From the NCBI RefSeq assembly GCF_002933815.1, contig NZ_BEYR01000001.1:620001-684000 (forward strand): a stretch of 64,000 nt of DNA, given 5' to 3'. Below the pieces are notes generated by a model. That model had not been told where the DNA came from, searched no databases, and saw only the letters and a list, made by a program, of their open reading frames with translations. Of this stretch, positions 8,155 to 17,152 are shown piece by piece; position 1 is the first letter of the stretch; each line of letters opens with the position of its first letter. A program made the position numbers and the translations under genes. The DNA is from Sphingobacterium sp. HMA12. Lineage in GTDB: Bacteria; Bacteroidota; Bacteroidia; Sphingobacteriales; Sphingobacteriaceae.

Positions 8155-9306
8155 TTAATCCTTACAATCTGTGCTTAAAGCGCTCAACGGTTTCTTTCCG
8201 TCAATGACATCCTTAACTGTATTCCAGTCCGGGCGATGGATTTCTTGTTTTCCGGGAGCTGCTTTCCCCCCGTTTTTATTTATAAAATCTGAAACCATTT
8301 TTTGATACGAGTTCCACAATGCATCAGCTTGACCAAAAGGCCCTGCACCGGGCTTTCCAAAAAAGTCTGCAACAGATTGCAAATTGTTTCCGTCAATATT
8401 CGTTAGCCTATCAACCCCCCGCGTAAAGAAAGTATATGAACCATTTGAGTTCTTCACGAAACCAAAATCTCTATTTCCTGAGACTGGGTGTTTCTAGTAC
8501 ATCGGTTCATAAATTGTTGTAAAAGTCCAGCCAGTACTATTGTATTTACTAACAATAACCGATCCGTTATCCGGTCCTGCGATATCTATTCTTACAATCG
8601 AATTTAGCGGATTACCTGAATTCCATAAGTTAGTATCATTTACACCTGAGTACTGATAAGGAAAAAACTCTGAATAACTTGTATTAATAAACTGGTTTAT
8701 ATTTTTCCGGAAATGCTCCAGGAATTGTTCTGGAGTTGCTGTTTTTCCGTTGAGCATAGGCAGTTTATCCACATTGATTGGAAAGTAGTCCATATTCACC
8801 ACAGGGCTAAAAGCACTGTTTATATTTTGGACATTGATAAGGTAAGAATTATCGCTGCCAGGTTTTATTGTATTTTCAACACTTTTTATCCGGTCTAGCG
8901 TAGAGTTATTGACAATAAACTTGGCAGTGGCAATCCACTTTTTTATTATCTCACAAGGGATAGTTGGAATTAACGCAAAAGGTTTGTCTTTAAGTTGCTG
9001 CTTAATTGCTGCAATGGAAGGTTTAGTAATATTATCGGCAGGTGTACCGCCGCCGCCGCCGCCACTAGTCGGTGGAAGATCATCTGAACATGCAGCGTGG
9101 GGCAATTTTGGCTTTGGATAATGCCATACAGTATTTAGTTCCCCTTCAACATAACCTTCAACAGTTCCTTGGTCGTCTTCTTCTGGCTGACACCTTGGAT
9201 CTCCGGGAAGTCCACCTGCTTTCAGCTTAGATTTTGACTGATCTTTATACCAGGTATTGTCACTATTGAAGTTGACAAAATATGATTTTCCTCCATAATA
9301 CTTTAG
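8155..9306 (-). pseudogene. 5'-truncated polymorphic-toxin-like C-terminus with in-frame TAG
   Basis: One frame runs leftward from the mutT end (about 9306) to 8155. It has no start and is broken only by a TAG at 8494-8496. It encodes a spacer with KPKLPHAACSDD, a Gly-rich hinge (SGGGGGGT), a domain ending in WTFTTIYEPMY, then after the stop codon HPVSGNRDFGF and YTFFTRGVDR. From memory, the latter motifs are typical of C-terminal regions of polymorphic secreted toxins in Bacteroidota. The last 60 residues would be the variable tip. The N-terminal delivery part is missing. A small membrane protein gene follows, as an immunity gene would. Confidence 0.65.
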
Positions 9307-9683
9307 TAAGCGATATACTCCTTTACAATAGGCAGGTCAGCTTCTGCCCAGTCATAGTCAAGCAATTGATCTATGGCTACCCATATTGCCTGGGCATGCT
9401 CCAGCGCTTTTACTTCGCCAGATTGCAGGCTGCATACAAAAGGGTAGAGCTGCAGCGAAAAGTCAGCATAGTGATGCTCTACCATAGTGAGCGCTTTGCG
9501 TATGGTGATATCAATGTTGATCTCCTCTCTGATCTCTCTGCGTAGGCAGTCTTCTTTCGATTCTCCGATTTCGATCTTTCCCCCCGGAAATTCCCATTTC
9601 AACGGAAGTTTCATTGAAGCTGACCGCTGGCAGATCAGTATCTTATTGGCGTGTTCTATAATCGCACAGGTTACTTGCAGCAT
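9303..9683 (-). CDS. mutT: Nudix hydrolase, MutT-type 8-oxo-dGTP diphosphatase, 126 aa
   Basis: The Nudix box is complete: G35-x5-E41-x7-R49-E50-I-R-E53-E54. The short length, the ICQRS strand before it and the KWEFPGGK entry fit the MutT subgroup, which removes oxidised dGTP from the nucleotide pool. A second partial allele at 14602-14762 reads five codons further (EYIAYATSIE) than this gene (EYIAY). This suggests that the 3' end here was replaced when the toxin-like debris was joined to it. The Nudix box is unaffected, so the enzyme may well work. Confidence 0.85.
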   Translation of the reverse strand: MLQVTCAIIEHANKILICQRSASMKLPLKWEFPGGKIEIGESKEDCLRREIREEINIDITIRKALTMVEHHYADFSLQLYPFVCSLQSGEVKALEHAQAIWVAIDQLLDYDWAEADLPIVKEYIAY

Positions 9684-9851
9684 AGAGGTTCAAAAGTAGT
9701 GAATTTTCATTGATGATATAGGTATGGCAAACTTCCGTTTGAAAGCAACCTACAAATAATCAGCTGGTCCTCGCCAACATTTGAATTCTGTAAACTATCC
9801 TTATGAATGCATTATTAGATTAGGAAAAAAGTACTTGTTCACGATCGGCCC

Positions 9852-10733
9852 CTATTTATTTCTTTCCAAAATTAACTTTATTGAACTTAGGTAAGCCTCG
9901 TTTTTCGAGAAATCATTGTGGCTTTCATCTTGCAATGTGATAAATTTATCAGTAGCCTTTAATAGTTTTGAGAGCTTAACAGAAGAACCGTAATAGACCG
10001 CTGTGTCCCTGTTGCCATGAAAAATAATCACAGGACATTTTACTTTCTTTAGGAAAGAGGCATTATCAAAACTATAGGGAATATTGGTGGTGTCCAGTTC
10101 AGGAGCGACATCATTTGTCCAGTCTTTCAGATTATAATAGGGTGCTTGCAGGATCAGAAGATTCGGATTGTTCTTTGCGGCTATGTACGATGCGAGGGAG
10201 GTGCCCATGGATTGACCTAAAACGATGATCTGATTTTCCGAATAAGTTTCCCTAAGTTTATCATAAACAATTTGAATGTCCTGATAAAGTGAATCCTCGT
10301 TAGTTACCTTACCTTGGCTCTTGCCATAACCACGATAGTCGAGCATAAATACATCGTATTCATTGGCGGTATATATTGGCGCAATTTTACCCCAAGTATC
10401 CAATGCGTTGTTACTTCCATGTAAATAGATTATAACACCTTTAGACTTCTTAGCTTTAAAGAGTAGACTATGTAAAACTGTATTATCATTTACATTGATA
10501 AACTTCTCTTCAAAGGGGACGCCAAATTGATAAACTGCGCTATCAGCTTTTTTGCCTGGGAATAGCTGGTCGGTTAACACACGTGTCCAATCTTCGGTTG
10601 ATAAGGATGTTTTGTTTTGTGCATTACTGAAACAGGGAAGCAGAATCAAACTAATGAAAAGATATATGCACCCGAAGGATAGTTTTTTAATACCTACTTT
10701 TTTTTCCATGTAATGTGTTTTATTAGCCTTCAC
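9852..10733 (-). CDS. Secreted alpha/beta hydrolase, 293 aa
   Basis: A signal peptide ends near LLPCFSNAQ, so the product is exported; an internal Met at residue 9 would give a tidier signal. The core has the alpha/beta-hydrolase order: YLHGSNNALDTW (oxyanion loop), DYRGYGKS, the nucleophile elbow GQSMGTS, HGNRDTAVYYG with the acid and DESHNDF with the base. This matches the BAAT/Hydrolase_4 type of serine hydrolases (esterase or peptidase-like). The substrate is unknown. It stands alone between mutT and another secreted hydrolase. Confidence 0.75.
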   Translation of the reverse strand: MKANKTHYMEKKVGIKKLSFGCIYLFISLILLPCFSNAQNKTSLSTEDWTRVLTDQLFPGKKADSAVYQFGVPFEEKFINVNDNTVLHSLLFKAKKSKGVIIYLHGSNNALDTWGKIAPIYTANEYDVFMLDYRGYGKSQGKVTNEDSLYQDIQIVYDKLRETYSENQIIVLGQSMGTSLASYIAAKNNPNLLILQAPYYNLKDWTNDVAPELDTTNIPYSFDNASFLKKVKCPVIIFHGNRDTAVYYGSSVKLSKLLKATDKFITLQDESHNDFSKNEAYLSSIKLILERNK

Positions 10734-11031
10734 TTCGTAATCACCCTCTTATGGCATAAAGTGAATGGAGTTATATGTGTTAATTATCTTAAATGAGCGC
10801 GCCTTATTAATCGTTTCAAAACCTATTTATTAAAAGTTTGAGGGAACTGCAAAATAGGAGCGTCCACATTGGTTGGCATAATGTTTTTAACCGATATATT
10901 GTTGGCTCATTATAAATTTATTTAAATAAATCATTGATACAATTTTTAATCCCTTTTGACTCCAACCTATAGCTTGGTAAGCGGACTATGTTTTACATTC
11001 TTGATTTTTTTTGCTCCTAAGTGTAATTTAA
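10734..11031. other. AT-rich gap between two hydrolase genes
   Basis: No gene, hairpin terminator or repeat is evident. It presumably holds the promoter of the hydrolase reading leftward from 10733. Confidence 0.4.
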
Positions 11032-12057
11032 TTATTCAATTGTCCATTTTACAAATGCCGACATGACTTCTTTCCAATGAGGCTTGTTGTGGTCAACGTT
11101 GCCATTGTTTATCTCAAAGAAATTATGCTCCATATTTAGGTATCTATGATAAGTAAGATTTTTCTTTTGTTCTTGAATAAAATATAGAGGAACTAGGTCG
11201 CAAAGATCGCTAGCAACATCGCCAGTTGCATAGGCTAGATATATAGGCTTATTAAAATCCAACAATTCTTTCAATTGTGGCTTGGAAAAAGAATACCAAG
11301 AGATTAGATTGGGATTTGTATCTCTGAAACTTATGTCATTTGCGTCTCGAAAATAATGATATTCATTTTCTATTTTCTTATCAGCGATCTCCCATGAAAT
11401 AATTCCCAATTCAGCATCTTTTCTATATTTCCTGATATTTTGATCAATTCTTCCGAATGGATTAGCACTGAATAATCCCAATTTGGTAACTTTTTTATAT
11501 TTGGAAGCAACGCCAACAGCCACCTTACTCCCTTGTGAATGCCCTGCTACCACTAACTTAGAATTATCGACCCATTTTTGTTTGGAAAGAAACTTAAGAA
11601 CAGTAATTGCTCGGTCCACATAGTTATCTAAAAAGTCCTCTTTTTGAAATTCAATACTAGGAACATTTTGATTATCGGAGTTTCCGTAATAGAAATATGA
11701 TTTATTAACTCTAGTCTCGTCTACTATTAACGGTGTTTTAGGCATTGTTATCACTACTAAATGATAATATTTTTTTATTTCTTGATAATCGAAATTTGAG
11801 ATACCTCCTCCGATCATCCATAAACCATCTTTTTTGAAATTAATATATAAAGGGACTGGGAGAGAGCCTTGGCACCACAGAAAAATTGGCTTTTTGCTAT
11901 TTATATTATTATCAACGACAATAAAGTTGATAGAATCCTTTTTCCCCTTAATATTAAAACTTGTAGATTCCTTATTGATGATATGATTATTTTGAGCTAG
12001 CCCAAAATTTAGCATCAACATTAACATCAACAGTGTGAAACACAAATTTATCTTCAT
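11032..12057 (-). CDS. Secreted alpha/beta hydrolase-like protein, 341 aa
   Basis: A signal peptide ends at NFGLAQ. The nucleophile elbow VVAGHSQGSK lies near the middle, and a likely catalytic His is in NMEHNFF near the C-terminus. An oxyanion-type segment (PIFLWCQGSLPVP) precedes it. The family is a poorly characterised group of exported serine hydrolases in Bacteroidota, and no substrate can be named. It is next to a broken radical-SAM maturase fragment, but nothing ties the two together. Confidence 0.65.
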   Translation of the reverse strand: MKINLCFTLLMLMLMLNFGLAQNNHIINKESTSFNIKGKKDSINFIVVDNNINSKKPIFLWCQGSLPVPLYINFKKDGLWMIGGGISNFDYQEIKKYYHLVVITMPKTPLIVDETRVNKSYFYYGNSDNQNVPSIEFQKEDFLDNYVDRAITVLKFLSKQKWVDNSKLVVAGHSQGSKVAVGVASKYKKVTKLGLFSANPFGRIDQNIRKYRKDAELGIISWEIADKKIENEYHYFRDANDISFRDTNPNLISWYSFSKPQLKELLDFNKPIYLAYATGDVASDLCDLVPLYFIQEQKKNLTYHRYLNMEHNFFEINNGNVDHNKPHWKEVMSAFVKWTIE

Positions 12058-12189
12058 TTTTTTTGAGTTTTATATTTTTTGCTTCGAATTCAAATTTATC
12101 TATGTTTAAAATGCCATCAGCTCAGGATTCGGAATTTTTTCATTTTTCAATCTGTCCACATATTCTATTATTTCTCTGTAATCTATAGC

Positions 12190-12606
12190 TTATAAAGCTA
12201 AATCATCTTTAAATAGTCTAATCAAAGTATTTTGAACATGTGAAATGAATTTTATCATATCTTTACAGAATACAGATTCATTATCAAATCCGTTTTTACT
12301 ATTATATCTATTGACGAGATATCCCCCTGAACAAACTGATTCTAATGGACATTTTGAACAAATATAAGGTAAAGAAAAGTGATTGTTTATATAAAGATTA
12401 CCTAATGGATTATCTTTAATTTCAGCTAGTTCATTAAATAAAATATTTAGATTTGTAATAGTTATTCCATTTTTACAAGAGCGCAGTCCATCATTAGTTT
12501 GAATATCTCCATTAGATTCGACCACTATGGTGTCTCGATAATTTTTTCCGAAGGGATCGAAACCAACTCCCATACCATACAGATCACTAATAATAAGATA
12601 GGAGCA
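12190..12606 (-). pseudogene. SPASM-domain fragment of a radical SAM peptide maturase
   Basis: The open frame begins after a TGA at 12607-12609 and has no full-length start; a Met at 12573 is internal to the domain. It holds the last part of a radical SAM/SPASM protein: SDLYGMGVGFDPFG, then the auxiliary-cluster cysteines in CSKCPLESVCSGGYL and the final Cys in VFCKDM. The CxxxCxxC core that binds SAM is missing, so this is a remnant. Such enzymes modify ribosomal peptides. No precursor peptide gene is visible nearby. Confidence 0.65.
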
Positions 12607-12752
12607 TCAGCATTCAATAAGCTCAATCTCATCTTTATTGCATTTATTTAATTAAATTTTTCGAAATTTGCGTTTGCATTGTAGAAGTCTATTTTACTCT
12701 AATAAACACTAGATAAATACTATAACAAAAAGAAAGTGTTTATCGAACCTAT

Positions 12753-13250
12753 TTACTCATTAACTCTTCCTGCCACATACTTATAGTAGATATTTGGATA
12801 TAAAAAATACTTGCCTGAAATGGGCTTGCCATTGAAAACGTACAATTTCTTAAAATCTTCTGATGATATTGAAGATTTCCATACATCTATCTTTTCATAA
12901 TCAATATGAATCGGAATAAGAACCTGTTTGACGTCTTTTTGCTTTGCTTTAATGTCTTGATATATGCTATTGAAATCAAGCTTTTCTTTCATCTTTTCCA
13001 TCAGATGAACAAACTGAGGAAACGCACTGTCCGAGAGGCTGATAGATTGCACATCTCCATTTCCGGTAAAATTAATTTTCATTAATGTTATCGTTGATGG
13101 CCATTCATCCTGTAGTCCGGAAGGATATCTTAAATTTTCGCCGAAATTTGAGTAAAATTTTTCAAATGAGGGAAATTCAATATTCTTTTGCCCAAAAGAA
13201 ACAGAGGAAGAGAAAATTGCTAGTAGCGTGATTAAGGTTTTCATTTTCAT
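12753..13250 (-). CDS. Secreted hypothetical protein, 165 aa
   Basis: A cleavable signal peptide ends near SVSFGQ. The mature part is short and soluble, with FTGNGDVQSISLS resembling the strand pattern of TonB C-terminal-like periplasmic domains, and it ends in YYKYVAGRVNE. The gene begins 12 nt after the HExxH protein on the same strand. Toxin and immunity genes are commonly coupled this way, so it may be the immunity partner of that protein. This is inference from position. Confidence 0.55.
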   Translation of the reverse strand: MKMKTLITLLAIFSSSVSFGQKNIEFPSFEKFYSNFGENLRYPSGLQDEWPSTITLMKINFTGNGDVQSISLSDSAFPQFVHLMEKMKEKLDFNSIYQDIKAKQKDVKQVLIPIHIDYEKIDVWKSSISSEDFKKLYVFNGKPISGKYFLYPNIYYKYVAGRVNE

Positions 13251-13261
13251 TTAACAACTTT

Positions 13262-14100
13262 TTATTTACATTTTGACCCTTTGTAGCCAGTTTCATAATC
13301 AGCCAGAATTCGCGAGCGATCATTTAAATTCGGCAATTTATTTTTGTATCTCTCTTCAAGGGCTGCCCAAGTCTGATTATTGATACTATTTTGAAATGCC
13401 GTGTATAAACCACCCATTGCCAATGAATATGCGTCTTGCACAGGTGTATTATAATTATCAACTAAATATAATGCTATAACGTCTAAATATTGGGATAACA
13501 TAAGATCATGTTGATTTGTGTTATAAGAATAACCCTGATAATTAAGGTACGCGTGTACAGATTCATGAGCAATAACCATAGCGATATATTCCCTTGATGC
13601 GCCCGGTAAATTCTTTACATTCAAAAGAACGGTAACGTCCATATCAGTTATTTTGCCATCAGCATCGTATAAGATCCTGGTTGCTTGCGCATTACCCATA
13701 ACATCATCTGCCAACTTAGTACTTTCCATGAACTTAATATTAAAGTGTCCACTCCAGCCGAAAATAGATTGCAAGGTTTCATTAGCTTTAAAAGTAATAT
13801 CACTATTAACAATAGCATCAACCATTCCGCTCAAACAGGGATTATCTACCAAGTTGTAAATATAGGAGGTTCCACCAGTTGATCCTGATCCGTCACCTGG
13901 CGTGTCTCCTCCAGATCCATCATTGGGTGTCCCAGTATCACCGGGTGTCTCAGTATCACCGGGTGTACCTGGGTTGGGATTAGTGCCTCCATCACCAGGT
14001 GTTCCTGGATTATTAGGATTGGGTACTTCAACTTCCGGCAGATCGTTGTCGACAGGGCAGCCTACAGGATCGACCCATGTCTCTGCCGCTGGTCTAGTGA
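13262..14100 (-). pseudogene. 5'-truncated HExxH metallopeptidase-like C-terminus with Pro/Gly/Thr linker
   Basis: The frame continues to an apparent start at 14308, but codons above about 14100 are antisense to a different gene remnant, so the true upstream part is lost. From the right it encodes VDPVGCPVDNDLPEVEV, a repetitive linker of PGTPGD/GTNPNPG units, and then a globular domain. That domain carries AHESVHAYLN (an HExxH zinc-site motif) and ends at GYKGSKCK. The layout of linker plus enzymatic tip fits a polymorphic-toxin-like protein or a secreted lipoprotein. The terminal domain is intact, but without the N-terminus it cannot be exported as built. Confidence 0.6.
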
Positions 14101-14234
14101 AACAGGCAGCAGCCAGTTTGGATTCAGCTAGCGTACCCGGGGCAATGTATGCCCAAGGAGAGATGCAAAGCCTTTTGACAGAGCTTCGGGATCTAAAAAC
14201 AAAGTTAAGAAATGCAGGCGTTTTATCGACGTAG
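14065..14234 (+). pseudogene. Orphan C-terminal module of a tailspike-like cassette
   Basis: On the plus strand the codons read THVSAAGLVKQAAASLDSA followed by AMYAQGEMQSLLTELRDLKTKLRNAGVLST and a stop. This aligns along its length with the last 45 residues of the intact gene at 4193. AGLVKQA also resembles a motif of phage head-fibre proteins. Nothing of the head or beta-helix remains upstream; the sequence there belongs to the HExxH gene on the other strand. It is therefore the 3' end of a second, lost cassette. Confidence 0.75.
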
Positions 14235-14260
14235 TTGCGACTGATTAAGCCCCTAATACA

Positions 14261-14291
14261 AAAGCAGTATTCAACTAGAGTACTGCTTTTT
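14261..14291 (+). terminator. Terminator of the lost cassette
   Basis: AAAGCAGTA and TACTGCTTT form a perfect stem, followed by T's, 26 nt after the stop of the orphan tail module. Confidence 0.7.
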
Positions 14292-14323
14292 CTGCTTAAT
14301 ATCTTCAAGCGGAGAACATATAG

Positions 14324-14405
14324 ACTTTTCGGTATCTACCACGTACCGCTTACATACACCTTATTTTCTTCGCATAGCCTCCTTAACAACCATACTTTTG
14401 CTATA
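14324..14405 (+). repeat. Cassette leader scrap F
   Basis: CGGTAT at 14330-14335 is followed after 7 nt by GTACCG and, after 44 nt, by TACTTTTG at 14393-14400. All spacings are as in leader D. Similarity stops at CTATA just past the -7 box and no head module follows. The box could still start a transcript that runs into unrelated sequence. Confidence 0.75.
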
Positions 14406-14533
14406 AAAAGTGATGACTTGATCAACATTTTCTCGGAAATGAACAATAGCTATTTCAAATTACGTGCTTTTTTTATGTAAAGACAAACTACATATAGTTT
14501 GCGGCTAGGTAAAACCATCTCATTAACCAAATT

Positions 14534-14567
14534 GCTTCCCTCTGCCGGTTAGAGGGAAGCTCTTTTT
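14534..14567 (+). terminator. Terminator hairpin near leader F
   Basis: GCTTCCCTCT and AGAGGGAAGC form a perfect 10-bp stem with a 7-nt loop, then TCTTTTT. The flank and loop match the hairpin at 4014-4046. Confidence 0.8.
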
Positions 14568-14601
14568 GTTTTAGGGCTTTTATGTACGTAGATAGCCGCT
14601 A

Positions 14602-14762
14602 TTATTCAATTGATGTAGCGTAAGCGATATATTCGTTTACAATAGGCAGGTCAGCTTCTGCCCAGTCGTAGTCAAGCAATTGATCTATCGCTACCCATAT
14701 CGCCTGAGCATGCTCCAGCGCTTTTACTTCGCCAGATTGTAGGCTGCAGACAAAAGGGTAGA
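14602..14762 (-). pseudogene. 3' fragment of a second mutT allele
   Basis: About 130 bases match the 3' part of the mutT gene at 9303 with eight visible differences, most of them at third codon positions. The fragment starts abruptly at 14762 and ends with five extra codons (ATSIE) before a TAA at 14602-14604. It and the intact gene lie in the same orientation and flank the 9.7-14.6 kb debris. The fragment is too short to encode a working enzyme, since the Nudix box is absent. Confidence 0.8.
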
Positions 14763-14812
14763 TTATTAGAATGATGAAGGTAGAACATCCAATTTTTATG
14801 TGTTGATAGCTT

Positions 14813-17152
14813 TTATTGTAAAGCTATTGATTTAATCTTGTGCATTTTTCCGTTATATAAGACATTTATGGTCCTTTTTGTTTCGCTATATAACTTTATC
14901 ATAGTGACATGTCCGTCTTTCCATTGCAAGTCGATAGTTACGTTTCCTTTCGCTTTAATCCCATGGACATACCCCTTATGTGACCAATCCTTTGGCAGCG
15001 ATGGCAATAGTTCGATATAGTTTTCATGGTTTTGAACTAACATTTCTGCGATAGCCGCAGTGCCTCCAAAATTTCCATCAATCTGAAAGGGTGGCCCTGC
15101 TGTCAGTAAATTCAAGTATGAGCCACCACCAGCACCATAATTAATCTGGTTATCTGTTCTAGGGGTAAGGAGCTGCCTGAATAATTTATATGCTCTTTCG
15201 CTATCTTTAAGTTTTGCCCAAAATATCATTTTATAAGCAATCGCCCAGCTTGGGCCATCATCTCCACGAACCTCTAGACTTTTCTTTGCCGCATTGGCAA
15301 ATTCAGGTGTACCGTTTATAGTAATCTGGTCGGCAGGGTAGACCCCGTAGAGATGTGAAATATGGCGGTGCTGAGGATCAGTTTCTTTATAATCCTCTAG
15401 CCATTCCATAATGCGGCCATCCCCCGCGATTTGAGCAACGGGTGGGAGCTGTGGCAGTTTAGCTCGTAGTGTGTCACAAAAATTGTCCCGTAATCCTAAA
15501 AGATCATTTGCTTTAATCAGATTTCTGAACAACTCATTGGTAATCTGGTTATCTATCGTAGGCCCCATGCAGACATTGGCGTGTGTTCCATTGGGCAGAA
15601 AAAAAGCATTTTCAGGTGATACGGACGGTCCTGTGACCAACCATTTTTTTGTAGGATGCAACATCAGTGCCGCATTATAGAACTGAGCTGCACCTCGCAA
15701 AATAGGGTAAATTTTCTTTAAGTAATCGAGGTCTTGCGTATAGGCAAAGTGATTCCATAGGTTATTGCAAAGCCATCCAGACCCTGCATTGGCTATACCC
15801 CATGAGGCCGCTTCACCAGGTTCGGTATACCCCCAAATGTTGGTGATAACGTGTGCGACCCACCCTGGCGCATTATAGTAAGCTTTGGCCGTTTTCGCAC
15901 CGTTTTCGATTAGGCCTGAAACCAAATCAGCCAATGGGAGATCCAGCTCACTTAAATTTGCTGCTCCCAAATGCCAGTGGTTCATCTGTACATTGACGTC
16001 CAAGTGATAATCACCGTTCCAAGGGGTTCGTATTTGGTTGGCCCAGAGACCCTGAAGATTTGGGGGAAGCAGACCTACACGAGTGCTGCTTATACTGAGA
16101 TATCGACCATATTGAAAGAATAAGGAACTTAGCTCAGGATCCGCTCCGGGTTCTTTTTGATAGTTTTTTAACCGCTCATCGGTGGGGATCTCTCCTTGGT
16201 TAAAGGTGCCAAATGATAACGATAGACGATCAAATAATGTGGCATATTTTTTTCTGTGCTCAATAAACTCACCATTCCAGGACGTTGACAGCGCCGTTCG
16301 CAAGTGCTTTTCGCTATTCGCCAAATACTCATTTCCTTTATAATCCGTATCAGTAACGACTTGGAGTATGACCTCATCTGCTGATGTAATGATAATCTTG
16401 TCTTTTTCGTAAGCTATGGTACCGCCCTTGACTTTCGTTGATACTCTTGTGATAAATTTCATTCCTTTGCCATTGATACCATTGTCTAGTTGTCCGAGCA
16501 TGACCAATTGGTTTCCATTGACTTCATAAGTTGCCTTTTCGGCGCGGTTTAAGCTGATTTCGATCGAAATGCTTTTTGGCTTATCTGCCCTCAAACGAAT
16601 AAATCCGGCATCGGTATTAAAACTAGTGAAATACTCTCGACTGTATTTTATCCCGTCTAAGACGAATGAGGTCGAGGCCTTCGCGGCTTGGATATCGAGC
16701 TCCCGCCTATAATTGTTCGGTTTCGCATTTTTATCGAGGTCGTATTTAATATTTAATGCCCCCATCGTTTGGAAGCAGCCCCATTGTGGTCCTCCAGAGC
16801 CCGGTCCAGTACAGATAAAATACTTATTGATCAGATCCTGTGCAATTTCATTTTTGCCCGCAAGTAAAAGCGAACGGATTTCCGGGAGATATTCGTTTGC
16901 ACGGTAGTTATTCGCATCTTGTGGCGAACCCGACCAAAGTGTGATATCATTTAGTGTAATATCCTCCTGCAAAAGTCCACCATTTGGCATCATGCCCATT
17001 TTACCGTTTCCCAGTGGTACATATTCTTCCCATTGGGTAGCAGGGTGATCATACCAAAGTACCAGGTTAGGATTACTGTTTTGGCATACCGCTGCCAAAG
17101 GCAGCGATAGTATCGCCAAAAGGATAATACCGATATTTATTTTATGGCTCAT
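14813..17152 (-). CDS. GH95 family alpha-L-fucosidase / alpha-L-galactosidase, 779 aa
   Basis: A signal peptide (ending near AAVCQN) exports the enzyme. The sequence follows GH95 from end to end: LWYDHPATQWEEYVPLGNGKMGMM at the start, ITLWSGSPQ, WNGDYHLDVNVQMNHWH, TGPSVSPENAF, and the DGNFGGTAAIAEML segment near the C-terminus. GH95 enzymes are inverting and cleave terminal alpha-1,2-L-fucose or alpha-L-galactose from glycans such as xyloglucan. It overlaps the lactonase gene upstream by 11 nt and is the last gene of the minus-strand operon. The surrounding galactose pathway makes L-galactose or galactoside-rich glycans plausible targets, but L-fucose cannot be ruled out. Confidence 0.85.
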   Translation of the reverse strand: MSHKINIGIILLAILSLPLAAVCQNSNPNLVLWYDHPATQWEEYVPLGNGKMGMMPNGGLLQEDITLNDITLWSGSPQDANNYRANEYLPEIRSLLLAGKNEIAQDLINKYFICTGPGSGGPQWGCFQTMGALNIKYDLDKNAKPNNYRRELDIQAAKASTSFVLDGIKYSREYFTSFNTDAGFIRLRADKPKSISIEISLNRAEKATYEVNGNQLVMLGQLDNGINGKGMKFITRVSTKVKGGTIAYEKDKIIITSADEVILQVVTDTDYKGNEYLANSEKHLRTALSTSWNGEFIEHRKKYATLFDRLSLSFGTFNQGEIPTDERLKNYQKEPGADPELSSLFFQYGRYLSISSTRVGLLPPNLQGLWANQIRTPWNGDYHLDVNVQMNHWHLGAANLSELDLPLADLVSGLIENGAKTAKAYYNAPGWVAHVITNIWGYTEPGEAASWGIANAGSGWLCNNLWNHFAYTQDLDYLKKIYPILRGAAQFYNAALMLHPTKKWLVTGPSVSPENAFFLPNGTHANVCMGPTIDNQITNELFRNLIKANDLLGLRDNFCDTLRAKLPQLPPVAQIAGDGRIMEWLEDYKETDPQHRHISHLYGVYPADQITINGTPEFANAAKKSLEVRGDDGPSWAIAYKMIFWAKLKDSERAYKLFRQLLTPRTDNQINYGAGGGSYLNLLTAGPPFQIDGNFGGTAAIAEMLVQNHENYIELLPSLPKDWSHKGYVHGIKAKGNVTIDLQWKDGHVTMIKLYSETKRTINVLYNGKMHKIKSIALQ

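Noticed and set aside
13902-14234. A 110-codon plus-strand open frame rich in Ser, Pro and Gly
   Set aside because: Its first half is antisense to the Pro/Gly/Thr linker of the HExxH gene and repeats only because that linker repeats. Only the last 50 or so codons, the orphan tail module, are believable.
14101-14308. An N-terminal extension for the HExxH protein starting at 14308
   Set aside because: These codons are antisense to the orphan tail module and contain no signal peptide. The true upstream part of the gene has been lost.
70-14405. A phase-variable invertible promoter system
   Set aside because: All six leaders point the same way and no recombinase gene or inverted flanking copy is visible, so exchange between direct repeats fits better than inversion.
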